From positions 1 to 64,000 of the forward strand of contig DALZZF010000005.1 of NCBI GenBank assembly GCA_031987605.1: a stretch of 64,000 bases of DNA, read 5' to 3'. The number at the start of each line of letters is the position of its first letter. Position 1 is the stretch's first letter. The position numbers were made by a program, and so were the translations under genes. This DNA comes from JAFAGO01 sp031987605 (GTDB taxonomy: Bacteria > Bacteroidota > Bacteroidia > Flavobacteriales > Weeksellaceae). The notes below the pieces were generated by a model. It searched no databases and was not told where the DNA came from. It saw only the letters and a program-made list of their open reading frames with translations. Of this stretch, positions 50,170 through 59,112 are shown piece by piece.

Positions 50170-51163
50170 ATTCTCAAACTTCGAATTATACAGCCCTTGG
50201 TTTCTGCTGCTGTTTCTGGTTTTTATCCCGCTCCTGATTCTGGATTTCAGGAAGAAAAAAAGGACAGGAATTACAGTTCCGACGGTGAAAAATATGCGTC
50301 AGAATGAAGGAATTTTGTTTGTACTTTTTCTTTTGAAAATCAGCAAATATCTCATCCTTTCATGCTTGATTATTGCAATGGCGCGCCCGAGAACATTTTC
50401 CATTTCCGAAAACAGCGATGATACCAAAGGTCTGGATATTATGCTTTCTGTGGATGTTTCGCTCAGTATGCTGGCAAAAGATCTCAATCCAGATCGTTTA
50501 ACTGCACTGAAAGATATTGCCATAAAATTCGTTCAGAAAAGAACGAATGACAGAATCGGACTTGTTACCTATTCCGGTGAAGCCTTTACCAAAGTTCCCG
50601 TAACATCCGATCATCAGGTTGTCATTGATGAACTGGAACAGTTGAATCCTATGGAACTTCAACCTGGAACGGCAATCGGAGAAGGACTTTCAGTTGCCGT
50701 CAATCACCTGAAAGACAGCAAAGCGAGAAGTAAAATCGTGATTTTGATGACGGACGGAAAAAATACCATCGAAAATGCAATGCCTCCTCAAGTTGCTGCG
50801 GAATTGGCGAAAAGCAATAAAATAAAAGTATACGCCATCGGAATCGGAACCAATGGTTATGCGCTGATGCCCACAAGAACCGATATTTTCGGAAATCTGA
50901 TTTTTGATGAAACAAAAGTGGAAATAGATGAACCCATGCTTCGCGAAATTGCCGCTACAACCGGAGGAAAATATTTCCATGCCACTTCCAACACAAGCCT
51001 TGCGAATGTGTATGATGAGATCGACCAGTTGGAAAAATCAGATGTGAAATCCACCAAACTCTATAATTATGATGAATATTTCCGGATGTTTCTCTGGATT
51101 GCCCTCGGAATTTTACTGTTTGACGCGCTTTTGAGATGGATCTTATATAAATTTTTAAGTTGA
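50162..51163 (+). CDS. batA: BatA, von Willebrand factor A membrane protein
   Basis: A 333-residue protein with an N-terminal membrane pair, a VWA domain with MIDAS DVSLSM, TDGKNT as the second MIDAS segment and a C-terminal helix (FLWIALGILLFDALLRWIL). BatA is the first VWA protein of the Bacteroides aerotolerance operon. It overlaps the previous gene by 8 bases and the next by one. Confidence 0.9.
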   Translation: MFKFSNFELYSPWFLLLFLVFIPLLILDFRKKKRTGITVPTVKNMRQNEGILFVLFLLKISKYLILSCLIIAMARPRTFSISENSDDTKGLDIMLSVDVSLSMLAKDLNPDRLTALKDIAIKFVQKRTNDRIGLVTYSGEAFTKVPVTSDHQVVIDELEQLNPMELQPGTAIGEGLSVAVNHLKDSKARSKIVILMTDGKNTIENAMPPQVAAELAKSNKIKVYAIGIGTNGYALMPTRTDIFGNLIFDETKVEIDEPMLREIAATTGGKYFHATSNTSLANVYDEIDQLEKSDVKSTKLYNYDEYFRMFLWIALGILLFDALLRWILYKFLS

Positions 51164-52170
51164 TGGACTGGTATTTCGGAAATATAAATTACCTCATTCT
51201 TTTGCTGCTGATTCCTTTGCTCAGCGTGGTTATTCTGCGTTTTGTAAAATGGAAGAACAAAAAGAAAAATCAGTTTGCTGAAACCCGTTTTCAGGAAATG
51301 CTGTTTGAAAAAAATACCCGTTTTTCAAAAATATTTCTGGTGTTGTATTCGCTAGCATTTCTCTTTCTTATCCTTGCGATTGTGGACGTTTTGAAAGGTT
51401 CAGAAGAAGTGGAAACCAAACAGAAAATGAACAATGTAATTTTTCTGCTCGATGTTTCCAATTCCATGAATGCCGAAGATGTAAATCCAAACCGTTTAAC
51501 GGAAGCAAAAAATATCATCCTCAATACATTAGGCGCATTCAAAAATGACAGGGTTGGGGTTGTGGTTTTTGCAGGAGAAGCCGTTTCCATAATGCCTTTA
51601 ACAACCGATTATGCCGCAGCAGACACCTATCTTTCCGGAATTGAAACCGATGTGGTAAAAGTGCAGGGAACCGATTTCCTAAAAGCCATGCAGGTTGCCG
51701 CGCAGAAATTTAAAAACATTTCCAAAGGAGCCAGAAAAGTGGTACTGATTAGCGATGGAGAAGATAATGAAGGAAATGAAAACGCAGCGATAAAAGAAGC
51801 CAAAAATCAGGGAATTTCGGTTATTTCTGTAGGAGTAGGAACCGAACAGGGCGCGCCCGTGCCGAGTTATCTTTTCGGACAGTTAATGGGATACAAAACC
51901 GATCTGAACGGGGAAACGGTGATTTCCAAAAGACAAACAGAAGCACTTCGCGATATTGCCACTTCAACCGGTGGAACTTATGTTGATGGCAACAACCTTC
52001 AGGAAGCGGCCAGACAAATCGGAAATGCACTCAACAGCAGCAATACATTTTCAACCGCGATGGTGAAATCCCAAAACGGAATTCATTATTATCAGTATTT
52101 TCTGGCGGTCTCGTTGTTCTTTTTTATCATGATTTATCTGTTTAATCCGAAAAAGGATCTCAATATTTAA
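51163..52170 (+). CDS. batB: BatB, von Willebrand factor A membrane protein
   Basis: A 335-residue paralogue of BatA with the same layout: membrane helices at the N-terminus, a VWA domain with MIDAS DVSNSMNAEDV and SDGEDN, and a C-terminal helix (FLAVSLFFFIMIYLF). Start at the ATG at 51163, which overlaps the batA stop (TGATG); the frame continues back only to a TTG at 51160. Confidence 0.9.
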   Translation: MDWYFGNINYLILLLLIPLLSVVILRFVKWKNKKKNQFAETRFQEMLFEKNTRFSKIFLVLYSLAFLFLILAIVDVLKGSEEVETKQKMNNVIFLLDVSNSMNAEDVNPNRLTEAKNIILNTLGAFKNDRVGVVVFAGEAVSIMPLTTDYAAADTYLSGIETDVVKVQGTDFLKAMQVAAQKFKNISKGARKVVLISDGEDNEGNENAAIKEAKNQGISVISVGVGTEQGAPVPSYLFGQLMGYKTDLNGETVISKRQTEALRDIATSTGGTYVDGNNLQEAARQIGNALNSSNTFSTAMVKSQNGIHYYQYFLAVSLFFFIMIYLFNPKKDLNI

Positions 52171-52264
52171 TCCGGATGTAAAATTCAGAGCGTCAATATA
52201 CTTTAACCGAAATTTAACAGTTCGATGCTGTACTCTTAACATTTAAAAGAATAATTTTGCGACA

Positions 52265-53011
52265 ATGGTTTTAAATAAATTGCTTATAGGTATATCTTTA
52301 TTTTTTCTCGGCTGGAATGCAGCAATAGCGCAGGAAAGTTATAACCGTTTGATTTTTGAGGGCAACCGCAGTTTTAAAGAAAAAAACTACGATGGATCTG
52401 CTGCGAAGTTTAAAGATGCTGCACAACTGAAGAAAACAGATTTTGCAGCGCACTACAATTTGGGAAATGCGTACTACAAAAAGAAAATGTACGAAGAAGC
52501 CCAAACGCAGTTCCAGAAAGCGCAGGGATTAGCCAAAACAAAAGCAGACAAAGCAGCAGCACTTTACAATCTGGGTAATTCTTATATGCAGAAAAACAGC
52601 CCAGAAAAAGCAGCTGAATATTACAAACAGTCGCTGAAACTCGATCCGTACAACGAATCCATTCGTAAAAATTACGAGATTGCAAAACGGAAAGACAAAG
52701 AGAATCAAGATCAGCAAAATCAAAACCAGGAAAACAAAAACGGCGGTGGTAAAAACGACCAGCAAAAAGATCAGTCGAAAAATGATCCTAATGGTAAAAA
52801 CCCACAGCAAAACGGAAACGGACAAACTCCGGAACAGAAAGGCGATGGTAATAACAAAAGCCAGAATCCTAAAGATAGTGATGGTTCAATGCCAAAAGAT
52901 CTGCAGGATGCCATCCTGAACAGAGTGTCCAACAAAGAACGGGAAACCGCAAGAAGAATCCTAAATAAAAATTCCTATTCAACGCCTGAAAGCAATGATA
53001 AGGACTGGTGA
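52265..53011 (+). CDS. batC: BatC, TPR protein
   Basis: A 248-residue exported TPR protein. Signal peptide, then two or three TPR units (AAHYNLGNAYYKKKMYEEAQTQF, AALYNLGNSYMQKNSPEKAAEYY) and a long tail rich in Q, N and K (from about residue 140), including an NQ/K low-complexity run. The composition makes the tail likely disordered. Its stop overlaps batD by one base. Confidence 0.9.
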   Translation: MVLNKLLIGISLFFLGWNAAIAQESYNRLIFEGNRSFKEKNYDGSAAKFKDAAQLKKTDFAAHYNLGNAYYKKKMYEEAQTQFQKAQGLAKTKADKAAALYNLGNSYMQKNSPEKAAEYYKQSLKLDPYNESIRKNYEIAKRKDKENQDQQNQNQENKNGGGKNDQQKDQSKNDPNGKNPQQNGNGQTPEQKGDGNNKSQNPKDSDGSMPKDLQDAILNRVSNKERETARRILNKNSYSTPESNDKDW

Positions 53012-54759
53012 TGAAACAAAAAATTCTGTACATATTTTCTTTACTTTCGGCCTTATGGACGTATGGTCAGGTTACTTTGGTGCCAATTGTTGACGATAAA
53101 GAACCGCGGGTGAACGAAAAATTTACGCTCACCTTCGTTTTGGAGGTGGATGGTAAAGATTACTTGCAGGAAACACCACTTCGACTTCCCGATTTTTCAA
53201 AATTCAACATTGTAGGTACAGCTTCCGGACAGAACACTTATGTCGATTCGGAAAAAAGTGAGTTAATCAACCAAATCGTTTATCAGACTGTGCTGATTCC
53301 GAAGCAGACAGGTAAAATTAAAATTGGTTCCGCATTGGTTCAGGTAAATGGAAAAATTTATAAAACAGAACCCTTTGATATTTGGGTGCAGGATGCGGAC
53401 AAAATCAAAACAGTAGAACCGGTTGTGGCTTCCAACAGTGATGTGTATCTGAATATGGAAGTCAAGAAAAGAGAAGTTTACACCAATCAGCCTACCATAG
53501 CCGTTCTTCGGGCATACAGCAAGGATTTCAACAATTTCAGAAAAGTGAGCGATATTGAAGTTCAGGATCAGGATAATGTAAATATTCAGGCGGTAAGTTA
53601 TGCCAAATCGGATATTGAACATCGAGGAAAAGGAGAAGTCGCTTCGCAGGTAATTGCCGTGTTTATGATTTTCCCGACAGAATCCGGTAGGATTGAAGTA
53701 AAACCGGTTTCTGCAAAAGTAAAAGACAAAAAAGTATACTCCAACAAAGTGAATCTTCACGTAAAAAGTCTGCCTTCGCATTCACCTGCAGATTTTAAAA
53801 ATGCCGTGGGAGATTTTAAAATGAATGTGGAAAAAAATACAGAAGAAACAGACGGAGACAACAAAATTGAACTCAACAAACCGTTGAATATTATTGTAAA
53901 ACTCAATGGGGAAGGGAATCTTCATAATGCAAAACTTCCGGCTATTCTTCCCAATGAAAATTATAAAGTCTATCCTCCGAAAATTTCCACTCAATTGGTT
54001 GCCGGGAAAGAAGGAATGAAAGGAGAGGTTACCGCACATTATGTCATAGTTCCGATTAAGCCCGGAAAAATTTCCATTGAAACAGAAGGCTTTGCTTATT
54101 TTGATCCGAAAGACAAAAAATATATCGACGAAGGCGCAAGAATGATTAATCTGAATGTGCTGAGCCATGAAGATATGCTGGCTTCAAAATCCACTCTTGA
54201 AAAGGTAAACGATTATACCAACGATATTCTGGAAACCGTAAATACTCCGATTATCGGAACCAATATGCTTCAGGTAAAGGAAAAAGGAGGTTTAAATTGG
54301 GGCACGATTTTACTTAATATTACTTTATTCAGCGGTTTGGCATTTTTGCTGTTTTATTTACAAAAAACACAAAAAAAGAAGAAATTGGCAACGGAAAGTT
54401 TACCTTCCGAACCTATTCAGACGATTGCTGAAACTGAAAAAATTCTTCGCGAAACGCAACGTTTTTCAATGCAGGATCATTTGCACTATCTTCAGAAAAT
54501 GAAAGAGGACAGAAATGCAAAAGGGTTTTTTACGGTTTATGATGAAATGCTGAAAGATACTGAGAATGAGTTTGTAAAAGGTAATTATGAATCGATCTTT
54601 TCTTTTGTCGAACAGAAATTCGGGAAACAGGAATCAGAAAATTTCCGTAATTTAAGCAATAAAATTACTATGGAAAAATACGCACCCGTTTCTTCCGGAG
54701 AAGATTTGGATGAGCTCTATCATCAAATAGAAATTTTATTTTCAAAGATTGCAAAATAA
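53011..54759 (+). CDS. batD: BatD, oxygen-tolerance protein
   Basis: A 582-residue protein. A signal peptide (KILYIFSLLSALWTYG) precedes a large periplasmic beta-rich region, a membrane helix (ILLNITLFSGLAFLLFYL, about 432-450) and a cytoplasmic tail with coiled segments. Matches the BatD/oxygen-tolerance family in layout and position at the end of the operon. Start at the ATG at 53011, where it overlaps the batC stop (TGATG). Confidence 0.88.
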   Translation: MKQKILYIFSLLSALWTYGQVTLVPIVDDKEPRVNEKFTLTFVLEVDGKDYLQETPLRLPDFSKFNIVGTASGQNTYVDSEKSELINQIVYQTVLIPKQTGKIKIGSALVQVNGKIYKTEPFDIWVQDADKIKTVEPVVASNSDVYLNMEVKKREVYTNQPTIAVLRAYSKDFNNFRKVSDIEVQDQDNVNIQAVSYAKSDIEHRGKGEVASQVIAVFMIFPTESGRIEVKPVSAKVKDKKVYSNKVNLHVKSLPSHSPADFKNAVGDFKMNVEKNTEETDGDNKIELNKPLNIIVKLNGEGNLHNAKLPAILPNENYKVYPPKISTQLVAGKEGMKGEVTAHYVIVPIKPGKISIETEGFAYFDPKDKKYIDEGARMINLNVLSHEDMLASKSTLEKVNDYTNDILETVNTPIIGTNMLQVKEKGGLNWGTILLNITLFSGLAFLLFYLQKTQKKKKLATESLPSEPIQTIAETEKILRETQRFSMQDHLHYLQKMKEDRNAKGFFTVYDEMLKDTENEFVKGNYESIFSFVEQKFGKQESENFRNLSNKITMEKYAPVSSGEDLDELYHQIEILFSKIAK

Positions 54760-54773
54760 TCAAAAAAATCTCG

Positions 54774-54781
54774 TATTTTTG
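54774..54781 (+). promoter_or_regulatory. -7 promoter box of the MarC-like gene
   Basis: TATTTTTG, 17 bases before the ATG at 54799. Confidence 0.6.
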
Positions 54782-54798
54782 CGAACTTTTTAAAATAT

Positions 54799-55401
54799 AT
54801 GAACGTTTTTGAAAATTTCAACCTAAAAGAAATGTTTTCCGCATCCATGGTATTGTTTGCGGTGATTGATATTGTGGGTTCCATCCCGATTATTGTAAGC
54901 CTGAAGAAAAAATTCGGACAAATTGAAGCCGGAAAAGCGTCTATTGTTGCCGGAATTCTGATGATTGCGTTTCTGTTCATCGGGAACAACATCCTGAAAC
55001 TTTTGGGTGTGGATGTAAATTCCTTTGCCATTGCCGGAGCATTTGTGATTTTCATTATTGCAGTGGAAATGATTCTTGGAATTGAAATTCAGAAAAATTC
55101 CGAAGCCAAATCCGCATCAATTGTTCCGATTGCATTTCCGCTGATTGCCGGAGCCGGAACTTTAACCACTACACTTTCTCTGAAAGCCGAGTATCACGAC
55201 ATCAATATTATTTTCGGGATTATCCTCAATACGATTTTGGTGTATCTTGTGCTGCGTTCTGCAAACTGGCTGGAAAGAATCCTGGGAGACGGAACACAGC
55301 AAGTACTGAAAAAAGTATTCGGAATTATTCTGCTGGCGATCTCCATTAAATTATTTACCGCTAACTTTGCACAGTTGTTTACAACATATGTGAAATTTTA
55401 A
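54799..55401 (+). CDS. MarC-family (NAAT) integral membrane protein
   Basis: A 200-residue protein with six membrane helices; VLFAVIDIVGSIPIIVSL, AFVIFIIAVEMILG and IPIAFPLIAGAGTLTT (PxAxPLxAGxGT) are MarC hallmarks. The function of MarC is unsettled; the family name refers to a putative amino-acid transporter. Followed at 10 bases by a small membrane protein. Confidence 0.9.
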   Translation: MNVFENFNLKEMFSASMVLFAVIDIVGSIPIIVSLKKKFGQIEAGKASIVAGILMIAFLFIGNNILKLLGVDVNSFAIAGAFVIFIIAVEMILGIEIQKNSEAKSASIVPIAFPLIAGAGTLTTTLSLKAEYHDINIIFGIILNTILVYLVLRSANWLERILGDGTQQVLKKVFGIILLAISIKLFTANFAQLFTTYVKF

Positions 55402-55411
55402 AAAAACCATT

Positions 55412-55606
55412 ATGCAGACCTTATACAAAGTTTTTCTTGTTCTTTTCGTTATTTTTATTGGTTTCAGCCTTTATGCAATCGACTGGAATTTAGGGTTTAT
55501 GCATGAAGAAAATTCCAAATTTGTGCTTTCACTTGCAGCAGGAATTCTGGGCATTATCTTGGTTTTTGTGCTGAATACATGGAGCAAATTATCCGTCAAG
55601 AAATAG
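55412..55606 (+). CDS. Small two-helix membrane protein, 64 residues
   Basis: Two membrane helices (VFLVLFVIFIGFSLYAI and FVLSLAAGILGIILVFVL) and little else. No family recognised. It begins 10 bases after the MarC-like gene and ends within the stop region of menF on the other strand (11-bp overlap), so it probably shares the MarC transcript. Confidence 0.65.
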   Translation: MQTLYKVFLVLFVIFIGFSLYAIDWNLGFMHEENSKFVLSLAAGILGIILVFVLNTWSKLSVKK

Positions 55607-56549
55607 AAAGGTTTTTTTCTAGTGCCTGCATTTTCAGTTCGGTTTCGCGCCATTCCTTTTCGGGGTTGCTTAATGCGGTAATTCCGCCACCGGCAAAGAG
55701 TTCGATTGCATTTTCCCAAACTTTTCCGCATCTTAAATTCACGAAGAAATATTGAAAATCTTCGGTTTCTATGGATGAATATCCGGCGTAAAATTCTCTT
55801 GAAAAATGCTCCAGTTTCAGAATATTTTCTTTACAGAAATCTTTAGGAATTCCACACACCGCCGGAGTTGGATGAAGTTCTTCAATTAAATGCTGTACCC
55901 GGTTTTGGGAAACTGAAATCCGGAAATCCGTGCGCAGATGTTTGATGTTTCCGGAAATGTGATCGTAGGTTTCTGATTGTTGGACTTTAGGCGAATAACG
56001 CTTGAGAATGCCTGCAATATATTGAGTTACCGGTTTTTGTTCTTCCCGTTCTTTTTCGCTCCAGTTTTCTTCTAGAGGAAGTGTTCCTGCAAGGCTCATC
56101 GTGGTGAAAAGAGAGTTTTTTTTATCAAATTTTCCCAGAAGTTCAGAAAATGCACCAATCCATGAAATTCCGTTTTCTTCAAAAATATAGACAAATGCCG
56201 ACGGAAATGAGGTGCAAAGATTTTCAAAAGTCTGAATGAGATTGAGACCTGCTTCCAACGTTTTTTTTCGAGCAATCACCATTTTTGGAAGCTTATTTTC
56301 TTTTATAATCTCAATTGCAGCTTCTATTTTTTTTAGATATTCTTCCTTGGTTTCATCTTTTGTTGATGTCGTTTTTTTGGATTGATTAATCTGAATTTCA
56401 GTGAATTCGGAAGAATTAATTTCAATAATATTTCCGGGAAATATCAGCTTTTCTGTTCCGTCAAAAGAGGTAAAATTGATAGAAGATTTACTTTTGTCGG
56501 AATCCGTGCTGTAAAAACGCTTATCGAAAGGCAGTCTGAAAAGAATCAT
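55596..56549 (-). CDS. menF: Isochorismate synthase (chorismate-binding family)
   Basis: A 317-residue enzyme of the anthranilate/isochorismate synthase fold. Motifs: MVIARKKTLEAG, SLAGTLPLEE, HPTPAVCGIP, FYAGYSS, NLRCGKVWENAIELFAGGGIT. In Bacteroidota this form serves menaquinone synthesis. It is short at the N-terminus compared with E. coli MenF. Start at the ATG at 56549; a TTG lies at 56552. The hotdog thioesterase gene lies 9 bases upstream of it; together the pair fits two menaquinone steps. Confidence 0.85.
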   Translation of the reverse strand: MILFRLPFDKRFYSTDSDKSKSSINFTSFDGTEKLIFPGNIIEINSSEFTEIQINQSKKTTSTKDETKEEYLKKIEAAIEIIKENKLPKMVIARKKTLEAGLNLIQTFENLCTSFPSAFVYIFEENGISWIGAFSELLGKFDKKNSLFTTMSLAGTLPLEENWSEKEREEQKPVTQYIAGILKRYSPKVQQSETYDHISGNIKHLRTDFRISVSQNRVQHLIEELHPTPAVCGIPKDFCKENILKLEHFSREFYAGYSSIETEDFQYFFVNLRCGKVWENAIELFAGGGITALSNPEKEWRETELKMQALEKNLSIS

Positions 56550-56558
56550 CAATGAAAA

Positions 56559-56993
56559 TTAACTCAGTTTATGATGGGGAACAATATTATTCGTCATGGT
56601 GGTATGATTGATGAGGTGGCCGTTTTCATCGCGAATTTCGATTTGTGAAACGTGCATGGTATTTCCTTTTCGGATGAATGTTGCGGTTCCGGTAACCATT
56701 CCGTCGCGTTTTGCACGCAAATGATTGGAATTGATGTTGGTTCCCACCGGAACTTCTTTCGACAAATCCACATGAATAACGGAAAGACATGAACCCAACG
56801 TTTCCGCCAGCACACAACTTGCACCGCCGTGCATAATTCCGTACGGTTGGTGAACTTTTGGAGTTACGGGCATTGTTGCGGTTAAAGAATCATCGGTAAC
56901 ATCGGTGAAAATGATGTCCAGATTTCCGTTCAGGGTTTCTTTTTCACGATTGTTGAGTTGATCCAGAATCTGCTGTTTTTTTTCTGTATCCAT
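56559..56993 (-). CDS. PaaI-type hotdog thioesterase
   Basis: A 144-residue acyl-CoA thioesterase. The catalytic region is HQPYGIMHGGASCVLAETLGS, then SNHLRAKRDGMVTGTATFIRKG. Next to menF, it may hydrolyse 1,4-dihydroxy-2-naphthoyl-CoA (the MenI step); the family also covers phenylacetyl-CoA thioesterases, so I give no symbol. Transcribed with menF. Confidence 0.85.
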   Translation of the reverse strand: MDTEKKQQILDQLNNREKETLNGNLDIIFTDVTDDSLTATMPVTPKVHQPYGIMHGGASCVLAETLGSCLSVIHVDLSKEVPVGTNINSNHLRAKRDGMVTGTATFIRKGNTMHVSQIEIRDENGHLINHTTMTNNIVPHHKLS

Positions 56994-57065
56994 AATTTTT
57001 ATTGAAATGTTGGGTTTGTTTTTTCTAATAATCTGGCATTAGCCATAAACAAAGAGTTTAGTCCT

Positions 57066-57929
57066 TTATTTATATAAATTTAGTTCTAAAAAATTATTGG
57101 TCTTCTTTAGTGCATCTTTTACTCTCTGTTCTTTATTTCTGATGACTTCGGCTTGCGTGAGAACCTTTCCATTTGCATCTGTGATGGTAATACCGGAAAC
57201 ATTAGAATTTGAATAGATTTGTTTAATTCTTTTGGCGGGATCTTTCAAATATTCTTTCCAAAGCTGGTTGAATTTTTTATCAGAAATCGTCAATTCTTTT
57301 TCTTCATCATCAAAATCATGATTTGGAATGGAATTCAGTTTTTTGCTTCCTGCAAAATTAAAAACATGATCTCCTTTTTCATCTTCAAGTTTTAAAATCA
57401 AACCGGGTAAACCATTGAATTTGTAAGGACCATCCTGAATCTGAATATCGTTTGTAAACCAGGCAATCCATTTTCTTCCTAAAAAATTAGTTGCGGCCTT
57501 TTGAACTTTATATCCTTCGATTTTTGAATTTTCCGGAAGAATTTTCCAGTTAATTTTTTCGGTTTCAGGGATAGCATATTTTTCCCCGCTTATTGAAGTA
57601 TGCAAAACCGTTTCAAAATTTGGATATTTTTTGGTGACTGAATAATTTACCTTAGAATTGTTTTTAAACTTCGTTAAATCAATATTGGTTGACTGTATTG
57701 CTTCTGCTTTTTTATATTCAGCATTTGCTAAAGAATCATATACAAATTTTTCGTTGCTGTAAAAATTAGAACCTTCTTTTGAAACATCCAGATTCATCAT
57801 TTCTTTGGTAATACTTTGCCTGTTTAATGAATCTATTTTAAAAGAGTATTCGTAAACGAACCGGTGATTCTGGGCAAATATTGAAGTTGAAATCAATAGT
57901 AAAAGAAATAGAGAAATATTTTTTTTCAT
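57066..57929 (-). CDS. GLPGLI-family protein
   Basis: A 287-residue exported protein named for its conserved motif, seen here as DGPYKFNGLPGLILKLED near residue 165. Signal peptide MKKNISLFLLLLISTSIFAQ. Only Bacteroidota carry this family in numbers, and its function is not known. It lies in its own unit. Confidence 0.88.
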   Translation of the reverse strand: MKKNISLFLLLLISTSIFAQNHRFVYEYSFKIDSLNRQSITKEMMNLDVSKEGSNFYSNEKFVYDSLANAEYKKAEAIQSTNIDLTKFKNNSKVNYSVTKKYPNFETVLHTSISGEKYAIPETEKINWKILPENSKIEGYKVQKAATNFLGRKWIAWFTNDIQIQDGPYKFNGLPGLILKLEDEKGDHVFNFAGSKKLNSIPNHDFDDEEKELTISDKKFNQLWKEYLKDPAKRIKQIYSNSNVSGITITDANGKVLTQAEVIRNKEQRVKDALKKTNNFLELNLYK

Positions 57930-58096
57930 CTTCTTTTTTTGAGTTATTTGGTATTTTGTTTAGAAATTGATTCTTTTCTAATCGTTCGAAATCACTTATA
58001 TTTAAGTATTTCTTGTTTTTCTTTGCTGAATAGAACTGAGCAATGTACTAATCCTAATCCGCTGATGATTAGATTGTAAGATGTTAAGGGATTCCT

Positions 58097-58136
58097 CACT
58101 TGGCTCTTTTTACTTTTTACTTTTTACTTGGCTCTT
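58097..58136. repeat. TTTTTAC heptad repeat with flanking direct repeats
   Basis: Three TTTTTAC units (58107-58127) are flanked by ACTTGGCTCT-type direct repeats. It lies just past the acyltransferase stop codon. Confidence 0.8.
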
Positions 58137-58707
58137 AATAAATCTGAGGATTCCAGTTTTCCGGGATTTTCGGTTGTATATCGTATTTTACATAATATTC
58201 CTGAATTTCTTTCATCAGGTCTTCATAGGATTCGGAAGCGATTTTTTCGTACGGAATTTTGTAACCAAGATAGATGGTTTTTCTTTTGAAATCACCTGCA
58301 GCAAGCACAATCGGAACTTTGGATTCCAATGCCATATAATAAAATCCTTTGCGCCATTTCGGTACCCAACTTCTGGTTCCTTCCGGAGTGATAACCAAAC
58401 TGAAATCGTCTTTCGCAAACTGATTTTTTACAAAATTTACAAGGTCGTTTTTCTGGCTGCGGTCGATCCCGATTCCGCCCAAAGCTTTTACAATTCCACC
58501 ATACCAGGCTTTTGTATGAGCATCTTTAATTATGATTTTCAAAGGCTTGCCTAAAGACCAGTAGGCAAAATTTCCCAGCAGATATTCGCTGTTGTGAGTA
58601 TGGGGCGCAACTACCAGAATACAGCGGTCGAGATTGTTTACGTCGCCCTGAAGAACAACTTTCCAGCCGATGATTTTCAGAATCAGTTTCCCGATGAATT
58701 TTCTCAT
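58135..58707 (-). CDS. PlsC-like 1-acyl-glycerol-3-phosphate acyltransferase family
   Basis: A 190-residue short acyltransferase. The HX4D-like motif here is APHTHNSEYLLGNF, where HTHNSE fits only loosely, while TPEGTRSWVPKWRKGFYYMA contains the conserved EGTR. This is a compact cytosolic/peripheral form. It probably acylates a lipid or lipid-linked sugar; substrate not readable. Confidence 0.8.
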   Translation of the reverse strand: MRKFIGKLILKIIGWKVVLQGDVNNLDRCILVVAPHTHNSEYLLGNFAYWSLGKPLKIIIKDAHTKAWYGGIVKALGGIGIDRSQKNDLVNFVKNQFAKDDFSLVITPEGTRSWVPKWRKGFYYMALESKVPIVLAAGDFKRKTIYLGYKIPYEKIASESYEDLMKEIQEYYVKYDIQPKIPENWNPQIY

Positions 58708-58742
58708 ATTTCAGTTTAATTACAGAATAAAAACGGTTTGCT

Positions 58743-58777
58743 AAAAAACAGAAGAGTATAACCCACGGTTATACTCC
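58743..58777 (-). terminator. Terminator of the possible small-peptide gene
   Basis: Perfect stem GAGTATAACC / GGTTATACTC with a 3-base loop, followed on the minus strand by TTCTGTTTTTT. It ends a short minus-strand transcript between 58743 and about 58916. Confidence 0.8.
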
Positions 58778-58809
58778 ACAAATATATCGAAATATTATTG
58801 CTCAAAAAA

Positions 58810-58872
58810 TTAAAATAAACTGCTTACGAAATCCATAATTTTCATTACGATTTCTATCACTACCTGGATCAT
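58810..58872 (-). CDS. Possible 20-residue amphipathic peptide
   Basis: A 20-codon frame starting with ATG at 58872: MIQVVIEIVMKIMDFVSSLF. The peptide is hydrophobic and would form an amphipathic helix. It lies in a compact unit with a TACTTTCG box (58922-58929) upstream and a strong terminator (58743-58777) downstream, with no other gene in between. Such a layout suggests a small RNA or peptide gene. There is no clear ribosome-binding site, so a noncoding RNA is also possible. Confidence 0.35.
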   Translation of the reverse strand: MIQVVIEIVMKIMDFVSSLF

Positions 58873-58921
58873 TTTGTTGATGTTTTGAGGTTATAATCTG
58901 TGCTGAATTTCAAAATCTTTA

Positions 58922-58929
58922 CGAAAGTA
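58922..58929 (-). promoter_or_regulatory. Weak -7 promoter box of the small-peptide unit
   Basis: TACTTTCG on the minus strand, one base from TAnnTTTG, 49 bases before the ATG at 58872. A TTG (58954-58956) lies 24 bases further upstream. Confidence 0.4.
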
Positions 58930-59112
58930 CACAATATGGATGAAATTCTTTCACAAAATACTGTTAAATTTAATTCATTCTGTTTTCCGTAATCGCTTAT
59001 TATCTCTGCGAAATTGGGTCATGGTCTCCGTTTTTTTGGAAAAGGAATAAGTGAAAGGCAGTTTTGAAAAATCTTTTCTGCTCTGCCCTCCATCTTATCC
59101 ACTCTCGAATTT

